NCBI RefSeq assembly: GCF_000715075.1
Contig: NC_134084.1
Location: 97,010,411-97,074,410 of the forward strand
Direction: 5' to 3'
Length of the DNA: 64,000 nt
DNA from: Nicotiana tabacum
Lineage: Eukaryota; Streptophyta; Magnoliopsida; Solanales; Solanaceae
Position numbers and translations under genes: made by a program
Notes under the pieces: model-generated
What the model saw: the letters and a program-made list of their open reading frames with translations, nothing else
Databases searched by the model: none
Told to the model about the DNA's origin: nothing
In this document: positions 33,575 to 47,244 of the stretch, one piece after another
Layout of the letters: each line of letters opens with the position of its first letter
Numbering within the stretch: the stretch's first letter is position 1

Positions 33575-35211
33575 TCATTGGCATTCATCACATCTTTTGA
33601 CCACATCACTGGCATCTTTAAACAAAGTAGGCCAATAAAATCTGCAACTAAGCACTTTAGAAGCCGTTCTTGCCCCGCCATGATGACCACCATAGGGTGA
33701 GGAATGGCAAGCTTCCAAAATACCCAATTGCTCCTCTTCCGGGACACATCGTCGAATCACATCATCGGTGCAAATCTTAAACAAATAGGGCTCGTCCCAA
33801 TAATAATCCAAGCTATCCCGTTTGAGCTTCTTCATTTGGTTAGAAGAGAGCTCACACGGGATGATTCCGGTAACAAGATAGTTTGCAATATCGGCGAACC
33901 ACGGTATTCCACTCATTGACACCGCAAGGAGTTTCTCTTCGGGAAATGTATCATTGATCTCAAGGCCGTCACAAGGCCTCCCCTTCTCCTCCAAATGGGA
34001 AAAGTGGTCCGCCACTTGATTCTCGCTACCCTTCCGGTCAATAATTTCTAAATCAAACTCTTGAAGGAGAAGAACCCATCTCATCAATCTTGCCTTTGAA
34101 TCTTTCTTGGTCATCAAATACCTAAGGGCGGCATGGTCGGTGTGCACAATAACTTTAGCCCCCATAAGGTAAGGATGGACTTTTACATAGCAAAAACAAT
34201 AGCCAACAACTCCTTTTCGGTGACTGTGTAGTTCCTTTGAGCCTCATTCATGGTCTTTCTTGAGTAGTACACCGGATGGAACATCTTGTCGATCCTTTGG
34301 CCTAAAACCGCCCCCACCACAACGTCACTCGCGTCGCACATGAGCTCGAATGATAATCTCCAATTTGGTGCGGTGATGATGGGGGTAGTTGTCAAATTTT
34401 GTTTAAGGAGCTCAAAAGCCTCCATGCATTTCTCATCAAAAACAAACTTGGCATCTTTCTCTAGCAATTTGCACAACGGGTTAACTATCTTAGAAAAATC
34501 TTTGATGAACCTCCAGTAGAAACCCGCGTGCCCAAGAAAACTCCTCACCCCTTTGACAGAAGTAGGGGGAGAAAGCCTTGAAATAACCTCGATCTTGGCC
34601 TTATCAACTTCAATTCCTCGCTTCGAGATCTTGTGACCCAACACTATACCCTCTTCTACCATAAAATGGTACTTTTCCCAGTTTAGAACAAGGTTGGTAT
34701 CTTCACACTGGCCCAACACTCTATCCAAGTTTACCAAGCACTCCTCAAAAGAATCCCCAACCATGGTAAAATCATCCATGAAGACCTCCAAGATATCCTC
34801 CACCATGTCGGTGAAAATAGCCATCATGCAACGTTGGAAGGTCACCGAAGCATTACATAATGCAAATGGCATTCTGGAGATAGCGAATGTGCCATAAGGA
34901 CATGTGAAAGTCGTCTTCTCTTGGTCCTCCGGGGCAATGAGAATTTGATTGTACCCCGAGTAACCATCCATAAAACAATAGAAAGCCCGACCCGCAAGAC
35001 GATCAAGCATTTGGTCAAGGAATGGCAATGAGAAATGATCTTTTCTAGTCACCTTGTTCAGCTTCCGGTAATCCATGCAAACTCTCCAACCCGTCACTGT
35101 CCGAGTTGGAATAGGCTCATTGTTGTCACTAGTCACTACAGTCATTGCACCTTTTTTCGATACGCATTGCACCGGAGAAGTCCATGAACTGTCAGAAATG
35201 GGATAAACCAC
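33575..35211 (-). pseudogene. Athila reverse transcriptase and RNase H relic
   Basis: RT spans about 35211-34330: RVCMDYRKLNKVTRKDHFSL, the fingers/palm text, and the catalytic FMDDF (Phe-Met-Asp-Asp where Gypsy RTs commonly have Tyr-x-Asp-Asp). RNase H follows ([32 protein letters not shown]). A frameshift near 34175 leads to [14 protein letters not shown] and then to the integrase zinc region, [15 protein letters not shown] with CDEC (about 33660-33575). A TAG at about 35233 separates RT from the protease frame. Confidence 0.9.
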
Positions 35212-35235
35212 TCCTGCGTCAATCCACTTGATAAC

Positions 35236-36543
35236 CTATTTCTTTACCACTTCTTGCATAGCCTCATTTAGTCTTATTTGATGCTCAAGTGAATGCCTCG
35301 CATCCTCCTCCAATATGATTTTATGCATGCAAAAGGCGGGGCTTATACCCCGAATATCAGCTAGAGTCCATCCAATTGCCCTTTTTCGCTTTTGAAGAAC
35401 CGCCAAGGTGGCCTTAACCTGCATATTAGTAAGGCAAGAAGAAACAATGATAGGTAAAGTAGAATTTGAACCCAAGAATTCATACCTGAGGCGTGGAGGA
35501 AGTGACTTCAACTCCAACACCGGTGGCTCCTCAATCGATGGCTTCGTTTGTGGAGTTTTGCGGTTTTCAAGATCTAAAGATAGCCTTCTAGGCTCATAAG
35601 AATATGAACCCATACCAAGCAATGCATTCATGCACTCCACTCTACTAGAATCATCATTAACATCCATGTTAAGAAGCACCGCCTCAAGAGGATCTTCAAC
35701 ATTGATCATGGAACTTGTGTCATCCACTATCACGGCTGTGACAATGTCCACAAAAGAACACACCCCCGTGCTATTTGATTGTCCCATTGATTTGCAAACA
35801 TGGAATACCACCTTCTCATCTCCCACTCGGAATGTCAACTCACCCGCTTCAACATCAATTAATGCCTTCCCCGTAGCTAGGAAAGGTCTTCCAAGAATAA
35901 TTGGCACTTCAAAATCCACCTCACAATCTAATATGACAAAGTCGGCCGACAATATGAATTTATCAACACAGACAAGAACATCATTGATTATGCCCAAGGG
36001 TCGCTTCATCGATCGATCCTCCATTTGAAGTCTCATTGAGGTAGGTCGAGGTTTCCTAATTCCCAAAGTCTTGAAGACCGAGTACGTCATCAAATTAATA
36101 CTAGCCCCCAAGTCACAAAGGGCTTTAGCAAAATCCGCACTTCTGATAGTACATGGGATAGTATAAGCTCCGGGATCCTCAAGCTTGGGTTCCATTGAAT
36201 GCACTATGGCACTCATTTGATGAGTCATCTTCATTGTTTCACACTCCATCGACCTCTTCTTTGTAACCAAATCTTTCATGAACTTTGCATACCCCGGCAT
36301 TTGCTCAAGTGCCTCAACCAAAGGGACATTGATTGTGAGGCTCTTCATCATGTCAATGATTTTTTTGAATTGATTGTCACTCTTTTGCTTTGCTAACCGT
36401 TGAGGATAAGGTGGAGGTGGCCTAGGCAAAGGTGTCTTGGCTTTTTGTACAATCGGCTCGGGCATGTCAATCACGTGTTCCCTAGACGGGTTCACATCAT
36501 CTTGAGTCTCTACCTCGGCCTCATCATTAATATCAATCCGCAC
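35236..36543 (-). pseudogene. Athila protease and linker relic
   Basis: 435 residues. The aspartic protease lies around residues 135-225 (ALCDLGASINLMTYSVF, then IILGRPFLATGKALID). The active-site triplet is Asp-Leu-Gly. Upstream is a Pro-rich linker (PLPRPPPPYPQRLAK); downstream is the spacer into RT (RYEFLGSNSTLPIIVSS). The frame is open throughout but cut from gag by a stop at about 36558 and from RT by one at 35233. Confidence 0.87.
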
Positions 36544-36558
36544 ATCATTGTTCGCATT

Positions 36559-38284
36559 TTAATTAACCACATCATCAACAATCAAAGGTACATCATCTTC
36601 CCGCAACTCAACATCTTCATCCATAACTTGCTTTTGCATTGAGGCATTCACATCACCGCCTCTCCCACTTCTTATTGTAACCGCCATCACATGATTATTA
36701 TTCCCACCCTTCGGATTCACCACCGTATCACTTGGTAGCACACCCTTGGGACGAGTATTCAATGCTTGAGAGATTTGGCCTAATTGCACTTCCAAGTTCC
36801 GGATAGATGTGTTATGCGAAGCTAGTTGGGCCTCGGAATCTTGGTTCTTTTCATCATTTGCTCGAACATGCTTTCAATTCTCCCCATATCACTTCCGGAT
36901 GAACTCAGACCTTGAGAAGGAAAGGGGGGTGGGTTGTTCGGTTGTTGGTACATGGGGGCCTTTGAAAGCTTTGCCCCCGATTACCTTGGTTCCCGCTATT
37001 GTTCCATCCTCCTTGATTGTTGTTGTTGCCCCAATTATTGTTACTACCATTCCAATTTCCTTGGTTGGTTTGATTACCCCAATTGTTGTTTTGGTTGTTG
37101 TTATTCCAATTACCTCCGCCTTGTTGTTGATTTCCCCAATTTCCTTGAGGACGCCATTGTTGATTTGAAGAGTTACCTCTATTCCCTTGGTAGTTGTTGA
37201 CATATTGGACCTCTTCGCTTGGATCATCATAACACTCATTTGAATAACCACCACCCTCATTGTTGTTATCATATTGTTCACAATTACCTTGAGGTTGTTG
37301 TCCTCTTTGCCTCCTTTTCAACATAGAAACACCTTCCATTGCATTGACTTGGCGCGGGTTTTGGACTTGTTGCAATTGCGCCTTTGCCAATTGATTTATA
37401 GTTGTTGTAAGCTCGGCGATGGCTTGGCCATGATCGTGCAATTCCTTATGCAAATGGATGACCGTGGTGTCACCTTAGGGCACATTTGGTCGGCTTTGCC
37501 ATGCCGAAGAGGTGTCGGCCATTTCATCAAGTACATCACATGACTCTTGGTAAGAAAGTTTCATAAAGTTACCTCCGGCCAATTGGTTCACAATGCATTG
37601 ATTTGTGGTGTTGATGGTCCGATATAGTGTTTGTTAAATCAAAGCCTCGGTCATGTCGTTATTAGGGCATTCTTTCACCATTGTTCTATATCTTTCCCAT
37701 ATCTCGTGCAAAGGTTCCGTTGGCTCTTGCTTGAAAGCTAGAATTTCATCCCGAAGAGCTGCCATATGACTTGGAGAGAAGAATTTGGCGACAAATTTGT
37801 CCGCCAATTCATCCCATGTTGTAATAGAATGATTGGGGAGCCTTTCTAACCAATCTAATGCTTTACCCCGAAGAGAGAACGGAAAAAACCTCAATCTCAA
37901 CGCATCCTAGGACACGTTTGTCTGCTTGCTACCCCAGCATGTATCTACGAACCCCTTCAAGTGCTTGTAGGCATTTTGATCGGAGGCACCCGTGAAATAC
38001 CCTCTTTGCTCGAGCAAGGTCAGCATAATATTTGTGATTTGAAAGTTCCCCGCCCGGATTCGGGGAGGAACAATAGCACTGGCATATCCTTGATTTAGTA
38101 AAACTCTGGGAGCCACTCTCGGTGGTGCCGGAGGAGGGTCTGGAATGTTGTTGTTCTCATTTGCATTTACATTGACATGTTGGCCTCTCCGTGGAACTTG
38201 AGGTAAGACCTCATCTGGTTTTAGATCCTCTACCTCCTCCCCCGCTATCACATTGCCGAGAGGGTCATTTGTATTAAGATCCAT
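36559..38284 (-). pseudogene. Athila gag relic with three or more nonsense codons
   Basis: ATG at 38284 (MDLNTNDPLGN). The capsid domain (RLRFFPFSLRGKALDWLERL; FVAKFFSPSHMAALRDEI) lies at about 37900-37640. An Asn/Gly/Gln-rich stretch follows at about 37250-36990. The frame is continuous from 38284 to 36905 apart from stop codons at about 37908, 37635 and 37475; a shift occurs near 36900. Inactivation by point mutation rather than deletion suggests a fairly recent loss. Confidence 0.87.
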
Positions 38285-38620
38285 TGTACTTGATTGATCG
38301 ACACAAACAAAATTAGTAAACAAGAAGGAAAGAGAAGCAAAACACAAAACTAACTGTCACACCTCCTTTTTACCTACATCCCCGGAAGGGGTTTATAAGG
38401 GAGTTTTTTTTCCAACTTAAAGTGACAATCGAAACGAGATTATTTTATTCAAAATTCAGATTCGCCATTTGGGATAATTTATGGTGTCGCAAGTCACCAG
38501 TTCAAATCCCGAATCGAGGAAAGATTGACTTTGTTTTACAGTCCGCGAACAAAGAAATCCGGGTAAGGAATTCTGTTAACCGGGGAGAAGGTGTTAGGCA
38601 TTTTCGAGTTCCGTGATTCT

Positions 38621-38704
38621 AGCACGGTCTCTCAACTGCTATAATTGGCCTATTATCTGATTAGCACGGTCGCTCAACTACTACAATTGGCCTATTATCT
38701 GATT
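38621..38704. repeat. 42-bp tandem duplication in the 3' LTR
   Basis: AGCACGGTCTCTCAACTGCT... and AGCACGGTCGCTCAACTACT... are adjacent copies of 42 bp. The 5' LTR has a single copy (about 63006-63046), so the duplication arose after insertion. Confidence 0.85.
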
Positions 38705-39285
38705 TTAACATATGTTTTAACCTATGTGCATTTTAACTTTAAACCGCTTTTATTCATTTTTTAAAGAAAATTGCAACGTTATTAAAACACATCTCGAACC
38801 ACGTCACATAAATGCACCCGTGGCTTTTGACATATTTTAACATCGTTGAGATTTGGATTTGGGTCACATAAATGTGCACCCGAGTTTAGGAAAGTAATAT
38901 TATTAAACTAACGCGCCTAGAGCAATTTCGCGTGAGCAATTTGCGAGGGCCATGGAAAATTTGCTAAATGGCATGCCTCGATTTCTAAGGATTAAAATTA
39001 ATTAAATGAGGGACACGCATTTGGAATTTTATTCAGCATGGCACGCCTCAAATTATTTCAAAAGGGGTTTTATTATTCGGAGTTGTTATAATCGGGTTAC
39101 ATGAAATGCACCCCGAATCCTAAGCTACCATTTGAGATAAAATAACATAATCAAATGAATAAACCATTAACTAGCTAAACCAGTAAGGGATCTCAACAAC
39201 TAAATGAAACTAATTGTAAAGAAAAAAAACGTATTTCATTCACAAAAATTTTATAGAGAACAGAAGCATGTAGTGATAAGTATAG

Positions 39286-39348
39286 ACACGTTTGTGAGGC
39301 TTACATATATATATATATATGTGTGTCACAAACGTGTATATACATATA

Positions 39349-39389
<41 letters not shown>
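39286..39389. repeat. Inverted repeat plus compound microsatellite in the 3' LTR
   Basis: ACACGTTTGTGA (39286-39297) is mirrored by its exact complement TCACAAACGTGT (39326-39337) around a (TA)n loop. Runs of (TG)n and (GA)n follow to 39389. The 5' LTR has only the first arm, followed by (CA)n(TA)n. Confidence 0.85.
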
Positions 39390-39391
<2 letters not shown>

Positions 39392-42300
39392 TGAATAAGA
39401 CTCTACTATACATGATTTCATTTTTTTAATAATACATGCTTATACTACATCGTCGGAGAGGTAAATGAGAAAATATTTTTTTATGTGTTTTATTACCATT
39501 TTTTGCCTCATTTAACTACACCCCTAGCAGAGACAAATTTTAATTCTATTGCCAAGTTGGTAAATAAAAGTAAGGTCAGAATGGAGGTAATGCGTTCTTA
39601 CCAGAACTACTTACTAGCAATTTGATAGCTCTTTCTCATATTAACAAAGACCGAGAAAACATGACCCTTATATACCATATAAAAGACCTACAACTCAAAC
39701 TCTTTTTTCTCCTCATAAAACCAATATCTAATATTATAATTTAACAATTCTATATCATCATTGATTAATCAAGACCATTCAAAGTTCAAACTAAGACTTC
39801 CAATCTAAACAAACAAAAACAAAATCTCCAACAACATGAAATATAGCACATATTTATTGACTCCAAAATCAGCTGGAAACATGTTTAGTTCATTAATTTA
39901 AATGCCGAAAATGAAAGGATCATATCACGGAAATCATAATCATCAAGTAACAAGTAACATATTCAATAAATCAACCAGCGACCAGCAATGGTGAACTAGC
40001 ATTGGTGATTTTAAATATTAAAAAAAAACAAATGAAGCCAATAAACAGTCCTTAAGGGACATTGTCACCAACCAGCAAAAGAATCTATGCATCATACAAC
40101 TAAGGATTTAAAATAGGAACATAGTTAAACTACTACAAAGATAACAAATTGACACTATGCTCCAGATCTTTATATTTCCATATCATAATGCTTTACATTA
40201 GGTGGGATTAAAGAACATGTACCTGAGAATAAGGAAAAAACAAAGAGGGAGTGAGGAAGCAGTAATCAACAGCAGCTAACCCAGTTTAATCTTCAGCAAT
40301 GTAACAATAACTTCAGAAATCAAAACAGCTTCAAACCAAAACTTCTTTTAAAATCTAAAATTTCTGACTAACAAACGAATTTAAAGAACAGAACTAAGAC
40401 CAATTTATATCAAAAGATTGCAGAAATTTCTTATGTAATTTCTAGTCGTTTCTCCAGCTCTCTTTCTATCTTTTGTTTTCTCTTTCTCTCTTTGGACTCC
40501 CTCCTGTATATCTATGTGTTCTCTCTATTCCTCCCTGTATTCAATGACTATGTATGTCTCCATGTGTGTTTATCCGTGAATTCCTTAAATAGGCAATGGG
40601 GAATGACCTTAGATTCACAAAATGGCCTTTCAACATTTTAAAAATTGATTCCACTCAAATGATTCTTAGGCTAATTCAACTAAATAGGTTCAGGTCTATA
40701 TAATCGAAGGGCCATGACTACTTTAACTCAACCCTAAAGAATCAAGTGCTCAAAACCATACCAATCAAACTTCAGATCCACACTGAATGTTGACAATATT
40801 ACAATATGCCTCAATATTATGAAATAATAGCCACAACATGAAAGCAAATCAAGCAAACGAAAGCAATGATTATAGGTTTTGATTTTTTCCGACAAATGAG
40901 TGAATAGCAATCACATGTTATCAGGCACTCAATTAGCTCATTCGATCCGACTCAAGTACTCAACTTTGCACACTACCATACAAACTTCAAAAAGAAACTT
41001 CCGAAAAGTAGATCCAAAATTCACATGGAGGTTGGTCTTTATGTAGTATAAAACAAGGAAATTTTAGGAACAACAAGGAAAACTGTAACCATTACAGTAT
41101 CAATTCTCGATACACTGCTCTTAGATAATTAATATAGGTGCAAGACACCCAAAAATTTACAACCAACCACATTACCCTTTATAGAATACATACAAAAATA
41201 GGGGATTTTTTTACTATAAAATTTGAAAGCCTACTAGTAATATTGGAGCATTTCAGAGACACTAATACTCTTGAGAATTAAGCTAACTTTCATTCTGAAC
41301 TTACAATTATAATGGACATGGAAACTATCTAGATCAAGCGCACAAAAATTTAAACCATAAAAGGATCAGATTAAAATAACAAAAATCACACAAACAAACC
41401 GCAACAGAATGTATCAAGAACATAACTAATTGGAACATGTGAAGCAATTTCAACTAAAGAACAAATAAAGAGTTTAAGCACTAATGAAAATCTGAAATAA
41501 TATCTAACCTTTACAATTGTAAAAATTCCTGAAAATACTGACCATATGATGTCCTCGAACTGTAGAACCAGATCTTCACCGAAAACCTCGAACGGAACCA
41601 CGACCCGATCTCGAAACTCGCCAGAACAACCACAAAATTCAAAACCGGACCTCGAATCGGCACAATCAATTTCAAATCCACATATAAACTCTACTGACCT
41701 CCATTTTAGAATGAAAATCGAAAGACAACGCCTCTAATTTTGAGACAAAAGTCGGAAAAATGAAAGAAGAAAACCAAAATATTTTTTCGTTTTTTAAAAA
41801 AAAGGGATGGCCTCTCGAGTGAGGAAGTTGAAGAGAGACATGACTGGGAACTATTGGAGTCTACGACGGGTCTGTTGGTGGCGGGCTGGGGTTATCCGGT
41901 TGTGATGTGAAGAAGACGATGGGTGGGGGTGTGCGTTGCTGAGTAGTGACTGACGAAGAATAAGAAGCAGCGGCCAAGGTAGGCTGCTGGGCGTCCAATG
42001 GAGAATATGAAATCGAGGGGGGTGTGTTGTGTATATGTGTATTGCAGCTGTAACTCTTTTTTCTTCCTAGGTCAGAATTTTAGGTGGGGAAAATGGGGCA
42101 GGTCTTGGGTGTTGGGTCGGGTCGTGGGCGAGTTTTGGGCCGGATTGGAATGGGTTTGGATGATTTTGTGTTTGGGCTTGGGATTTAAATGGGACATTAG
42201 CCCAATTTTGATTTCCCCTCTTTTATTAGTTATTTTCGTTTTCTTCTCTTCCAAAAATTAAAAATAAAACCCTAATTAAATTTTAAAGACCTAAATTAGC

Positions 42301-42660
42301 TTAAAAATATTAATTAACTTTAAATAATACCTATCACAAATAATTAAACACTAAATTAAAAGAAAAATCACAAAATTTGACATTAAACACTAAAAATGCA
42401 CAAATACGTTATTTTTTGTGAAATTTTCATTTTTTTGTAAAACAACAATTTACTAATTTAACTAAATAAATGTATAATCAAATCCTACGTGTCAATGCTA
42501 TATTTTTTGTAATTTTAATGCATTAAACTTGTACACAAACATATGCAAACAATCAAGAAAATAGCATAATAATTCCTAAAAATAACACATAATTAAAGAA
42601 AAGACCTAATTTTGGGAATTCTTTTGGTAATTCGTATGAGGCAAAAATCACATGCTCACA

Positions 42661-42676
42661 GCTGCCCTCTTTGCCC
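42661..42676 (-). other. Polypurine tract of the Ogre-like element
   Basis: GGGCAAAGAGGGCAGC on the - strand abuts the 3' LTR start TGTGAGCATG. Confidence 0.8.
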
Positions 42677-42793
42677 GGAAACACGAAAATATTTTGTGCA
42701 AAGATAAAGTTAGCGGATACGAGCGATTTTTGCCCGTTTGAATACTCCATGGGAAGCATTTTTTGAAAGATTTGACCGAACCTCTGTTTCAAA

Positions 42794-42843
42794 GGTTTCC
42801 TACATATCCTTGGCTATAAAAGAATCGGGTCAATATAGTTCGG
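42794..42843 (-). other. Ogre spacer hairpin motif, copy 1 (most diverged)
   Basis: + strand: TTTCCTACATATCC, a variable part, AGAATCGGGTCAATATAGTTC. The inner arms on the - strand can pair as TCTT/AGGA. It sits between the 3' LTR and the nested solo LTR. Confidence 0.6.
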
Positions 42844-42974
42844 GAAGTTTCGGTAGCTGGGACTACCATGAAGCTGTGATTTTACTGTTGTTGTTGTTGC
42901 TGCTACTGCTTACTGACCTCCTTATTACACCATGACAAAAATAAAGAAGCTAGACTAAAATATGATCTATGCAT

Positions 42975-45900
42975 TGTCACACCTCCTTTTTCCGACCCCG
43001 CGAAGGGCGTAGGAGTTTTTTCCAATTAAAGGACAATCAAAACGGGATTTATTTATTTATTTCAGAGTCGCCACTTGGGAGATTTAGGGTGTCCCAAGTC
43101 ACCAATTTTAATACCAAATCGAGGAAAAGAATGACTCCATATTACAGTCTGCGTACCAGAAATCCGGATAAGGAATTCTGTTAACCCGGGAGAAGGTGTT
43201 AGGCATTCTCGAGTTCCGTGGTTCTAGCACGGTCGCTCAATTGTCATATTTAGCTTATTTATCTGATTTTAATACAATTATGAACCGATGTGCCAATCTT
43301 AACTTTTTACCACTTTATTATTATTAATATTTTTTTTAAAAAAAAAAAAAAACAAAATTGTGAACATCGTTTAAAACATGTCTTTGGATTACGTCACATG
43401 AAATGCACCTGCAATCCGGAACACATTTTTATTCAATGTTTTAGGATTTAGATTTGGGTCGCATGAAATGCGCATCCGAGTTTAAGAAGGTAAAATTAAT
43501 TAAATCGCGCCTAAAGAGTCTAGCGCGTCATTATCTTTGGGGAAGGAAGTGAAATTCACTAAACAGTCCATCCCGAATTCTAAATACTCAATTAAATATT
43601 TATTGAGGGCCCCGCAATTAGTGCATTTTATTGGGCGAGGCTCATCTCATTTTATTTTTAAAAGGACAGTCCTAAAATGCCTACATTTTTTATTGAAATT
43701 TGTATCTACAAAATAAAGGAGAAATATCTTAATTTATTTACATGTTATTACCTAGTTACATTATACTAGGCATGTTCTCAGTTTGTCAAATTAAAAAAAA
43801 ACATAGCAATTCTAATTTTAATCCTAGACCATTTATATGCTGAAATTAACCAATATTATTTAACTAAATAAATTTCTACTAACTTCCTACTAGATGGCCT
43901 ATTCGTTTGATTTTTTATTCAACGGAATTACTACACCATTTATTTATTTTTAGGCAATAGATGTAGATAGTTCATTTGTTAAGCTATCGTCGAATGTTCC
44001 ACTATATGTATTAAATATCTACATGATTCTGATTTTTTTGCAAACTACATAATTTATACATACAAATAAAATTCAGAATATAATTAAATATAATTCAAAA
44101 TTTCAACTCTTCATTTTTTCGTATTCATGCTTCATATTTCGGATTACAATAACCAGCGTGTCAGTTGTGTACCTGATATTGGAAGCAAAAGAAAATGAAG
44201 ATGAGAATCAGCAGCAGCAGTAAAATCAGTACAACACAACAACAATAGCCCAACAACAGTAACAACCCAGTAACAGACCGGTGGAGTAGTAATCCAAAAA
44301 AAAATAAAAGCTTCAGCTTTTATGAAACAACAATCAATTCTGATTTCAAACAACAAAAGAAAGCAGAATATTTTTTTAGTTTTTTTTTATTTGAAAGCTT
44401 AAATATTTTTCGGAATTTTCTATCTCTTAAATGTTCAGCCCTTTTCTCTCTTATTTTCAGATTTGTTTCTCTCCCCCGTTTTTTTTCTGTCTGTGTCTTG
44501 TCCTGTCTGTGTTTTTCTCTATCTGATTTCAAGACTTCTCTTTTATAACCCATCCCATAAACCTTTCAATTAATTAAAATCCATACTTTTTCTCTACCCA
44601 ACCCATTATCTTTCCACTCATCCCCATTACATTAAATAAACATATCACACCACCCCATTTCATTTTGTTCCCCATGCTTCATTTAAAATAATGCAAGATT
44701 CCCCTTTAAATTAAATCTTGTCCCCCCTTTATATTAAATAATCATATCACAACCCACCCCATTTCATTTTGTCCTCCATGCTTCAAATAAACAATTACAA
44801 AATGTACAATTCCTAAACTACCCCTTCCGACCTTACTGAAATTACCAAACTACCCCTGAACGTATTACAAATTTACCAAACTACCCATCAGCTATAACAC
44901 ATCAATTAATCAAACTTAACCAAAATATAGACAATATGATCAATTTCTAACAATGTTCAAACAACAATATGAACACGGATGAACCTCATAACAACAATAT
45001 CACATGAACATGATTTTAACAATATTTCAACAACAAATCACATGAACACAAATTGAACAACCAAGAACAACTAAAATTTGATTGAACAATATTTTTGGCA
45101 ACAACAAACCTATTTTTCGGATTTAAACAACAACAACAATCAAACAAGTATATTTAGATTCCTAAATTCAATAATATTGAACTTAAAATCAACTCTAACA
45201 ACATTACAACCAACAATTCCTATATTAAATTTTATGAGACAAATTCAAGAAATAATCACAAATGGTAAACAAGAAATCAAGCTATACAAATTTCGGATTC
45301 AAGAACAATCAAACAAAGTATGAACATGAATTAAATCTATTTTAAACAACAAACATGATGGATTTAAACGATTAAACCAACATATTTCTCTAACACAACT
45401 AAATTCTTTAAACAAATAACAAGACCGACGAAGAAACAATTATGAACTTAAACTTGAACTTAACAATATTAACAATTTCTAACAATACATAAACACATGA
45501 AACAAATTGAAGAAATAGTTAATTAAATTTCAATTTGAATCTAACAAACATCAAACTAACAAATACTTACTTAAACAATAATACAAACATGAAATAAACA
45601 TGAAAACAACTAATTAAACTTTTATTTTGAAATCTGAAAATTAATTTAACAAACAACATGAACACACTAGAAAATTATTTCAACGATGAACAACGAACAA
45701 ACAAGAATTGAATTCTTTAACGATTTTGGATCCGGAAAATATCAAACAAAAATATGGACAAAAATAAAACTCAAAAACAACTAACCGGAGATGAATCAAC
45801 GACGAACTTTGATTGTAAACAAATCTGTCCGAGCCTCGACCAAAGCTCGAACGAAGAACGACGAAGACGAAGAAGAAGTAGAAGCAGACGCAGCTCAAAG

Positions 45901-47037
45901 AGAAGAGACGCAATGGCAGCCATGGCTGCCTGCGTTGATGAGGAACAGCTGAACGAGCTGGAATGGCAGCAGCAGTGGCGACCATGGCAGCAGCTGTCCG
46001 TCGACGGGGAGAAGAAGAAAACATCGGCAGAAGCAACGGGGCATAAACGGGCAGCAGTGACGCGTTTGAACGATGAGGAAGCAGCTGCGGCGCAGTAGGA
46101 GCTTCGACGAGCAGCAGCAGCAGTCTTAAAGTGAGGAAGAAGAAGCAGCAACGTTGGTTAAAGCTCGACGAAGAACGAAGGAGGAGGAGCAGCCATGGAT
46201 GAGCTTTTTGAGCTCGACATGGAGAAGATGAAGACGCAACTGGGTTGTCCATGGTGAGGGTGAAGATGAAGCTGTGAGGGGTTGTTTGGACGTGATAATG
46301 GAGGGTAAAGGGCAGCCATGGGAGCTTGAGGGGGAAGCCATGGATGAGCTTTGGAGAAACTTGGAGAAGAAGAAGATAGGGAAGGGGGGGGGGGCGGATT
46401 GTTTTAGTGTTTTTTAGGGTTTTCCTTCTTCTTTTTTTTTGTTTTGTTTTGTAAAATGCAAGACAAAGGGGTTTGGGTCTTTTGGGTTATGGACTGGGTC
46501 GACCCAGTTCGAAATGGACTGGGCCGTAGGGAAGATTGGGCCATTTTTTGGGCCTATAGCTTGAAATTGAAGAAGAGGCCCAATTCCGACTTTCTTTATA
46601 TTTTCGCTCTCTTTTCTTCTTTTATTTTTCTAAAACTAAATTATAAAAATACTTAAACTATTATTAAGAACTAAATTAAGTTATAAAGGCGCAAATTAAC
46701 TCCCAATAACAATTAACGCACAATTAAGTATTAATTAAGCATAAAATTGTATATTTGGACATTAAATGCTAAAAATGCAAACGATGCCTATTTTGTAATT
46801 TTTAATTTTTGTAAAACAATTTTAATTACTAATAATTGTAGAATTAAATCCTACATGCAAAAATGCGACATATTTTTGTATTTTTTATTAATTTAGCGAA
46901 TAAACACGCACAGACAAATACAAATAATTCTTCAAAATATCACAAAATATCACAAAATTGCACACCAAAGAAAAATCATTTTATTTTTGAATTTTTTGCG
47001 AGTAATTCTCATATAGGGCAAAAATCACGTGCTTACA
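42975..47037 (-). mobile_element. Solo LTR of a second Ogre-like family
   Basis: 4063 bp from TGTCACACCTCC to CACGTGCTTACA with TGCAT on both sides (42970-42974 and 47038-47042). No internal domain is present, so it is a product of LTR-LTR recombination. The left end shares the U5 block of the host element (TTCAGAGTCGCCACTTGGG, then CCCGGGAGAAGGTGTTAGGC) but the rest is different. The middle holds an AAC-rich stretch (about 44930-45670) and a CAG-rich stretch (about 45910-46120) with meaningless open frames. Confidence 0.92.
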
Positions 47038-47244
47038 TGCATTACAAAGATCTACTCTATACTTCTCAAGCTTGATCTTGTGATTCTTGTTGCCTCATTG
47101 ACTTGTGTTTTCCAACGGAAGTTCCTTTGCTGCTGACTTGAATTGTATTTTTTTGAGATGTTTTCTCTTTCCTCCAGGCAGGCACCTCATTGCTGAACCT
47201 TTAAACGTCTTCCTTTGACCATTGTTGTCTATCCTCTGTTCTAC

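Larger units (their letters stand above)
26093..38354 (-). mobile_element. Athila-like Gypsy element, 5' end beyond the nested Ogre element
   Basis: Order on the - strand: leader, gag (38284), protease, RT, RNase H, integrase (about 32781), internal promoter-like region, envelope-position ORF (31427-29336), long untranslated part, purine tract (27611-27598) and 3' LTR (27597-26093). The 5' LTR is not in the window because an Ogre-like element was inserted 70 bases upstream of the gag start. Gag is interrupted by stop codons only, while pol also has frameshifts. Assignment to Athila rests on element order, RT text and the long envelope-position ORF. Confidence 0.88.
38355..42660 (-). repeat. 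3' LTR of the Ogre-like element
   Basis: 4306 bp, TGTCACACCTCC at the left (U5 end) to CATGCTCACA at the right. Unlike its partner it has a 42-bp tandem duplication (38621-38662 and 38663-38704). It shows a degraded tRNA-like word CAGATTCGCCA at 38457 and a microsatellite block at 39303-39389. Open + frames (for example 41998-42261) are not conserved coding. Confidence 0.9.

Noticed and set aside
36809..37200. Cys/Tyr- and Val/Ile-rich + strand ORFs
   Set aside because: Antisense of the Asn/Gly-rich gag region; composition explains their length.
45680..46341. Ser/Leu-rich and Arg/Gln-rich ORFs on both strands
   Set aside because: They are translations of a CAG/GAA-rich low-complexity stretch inside a solo LTR.
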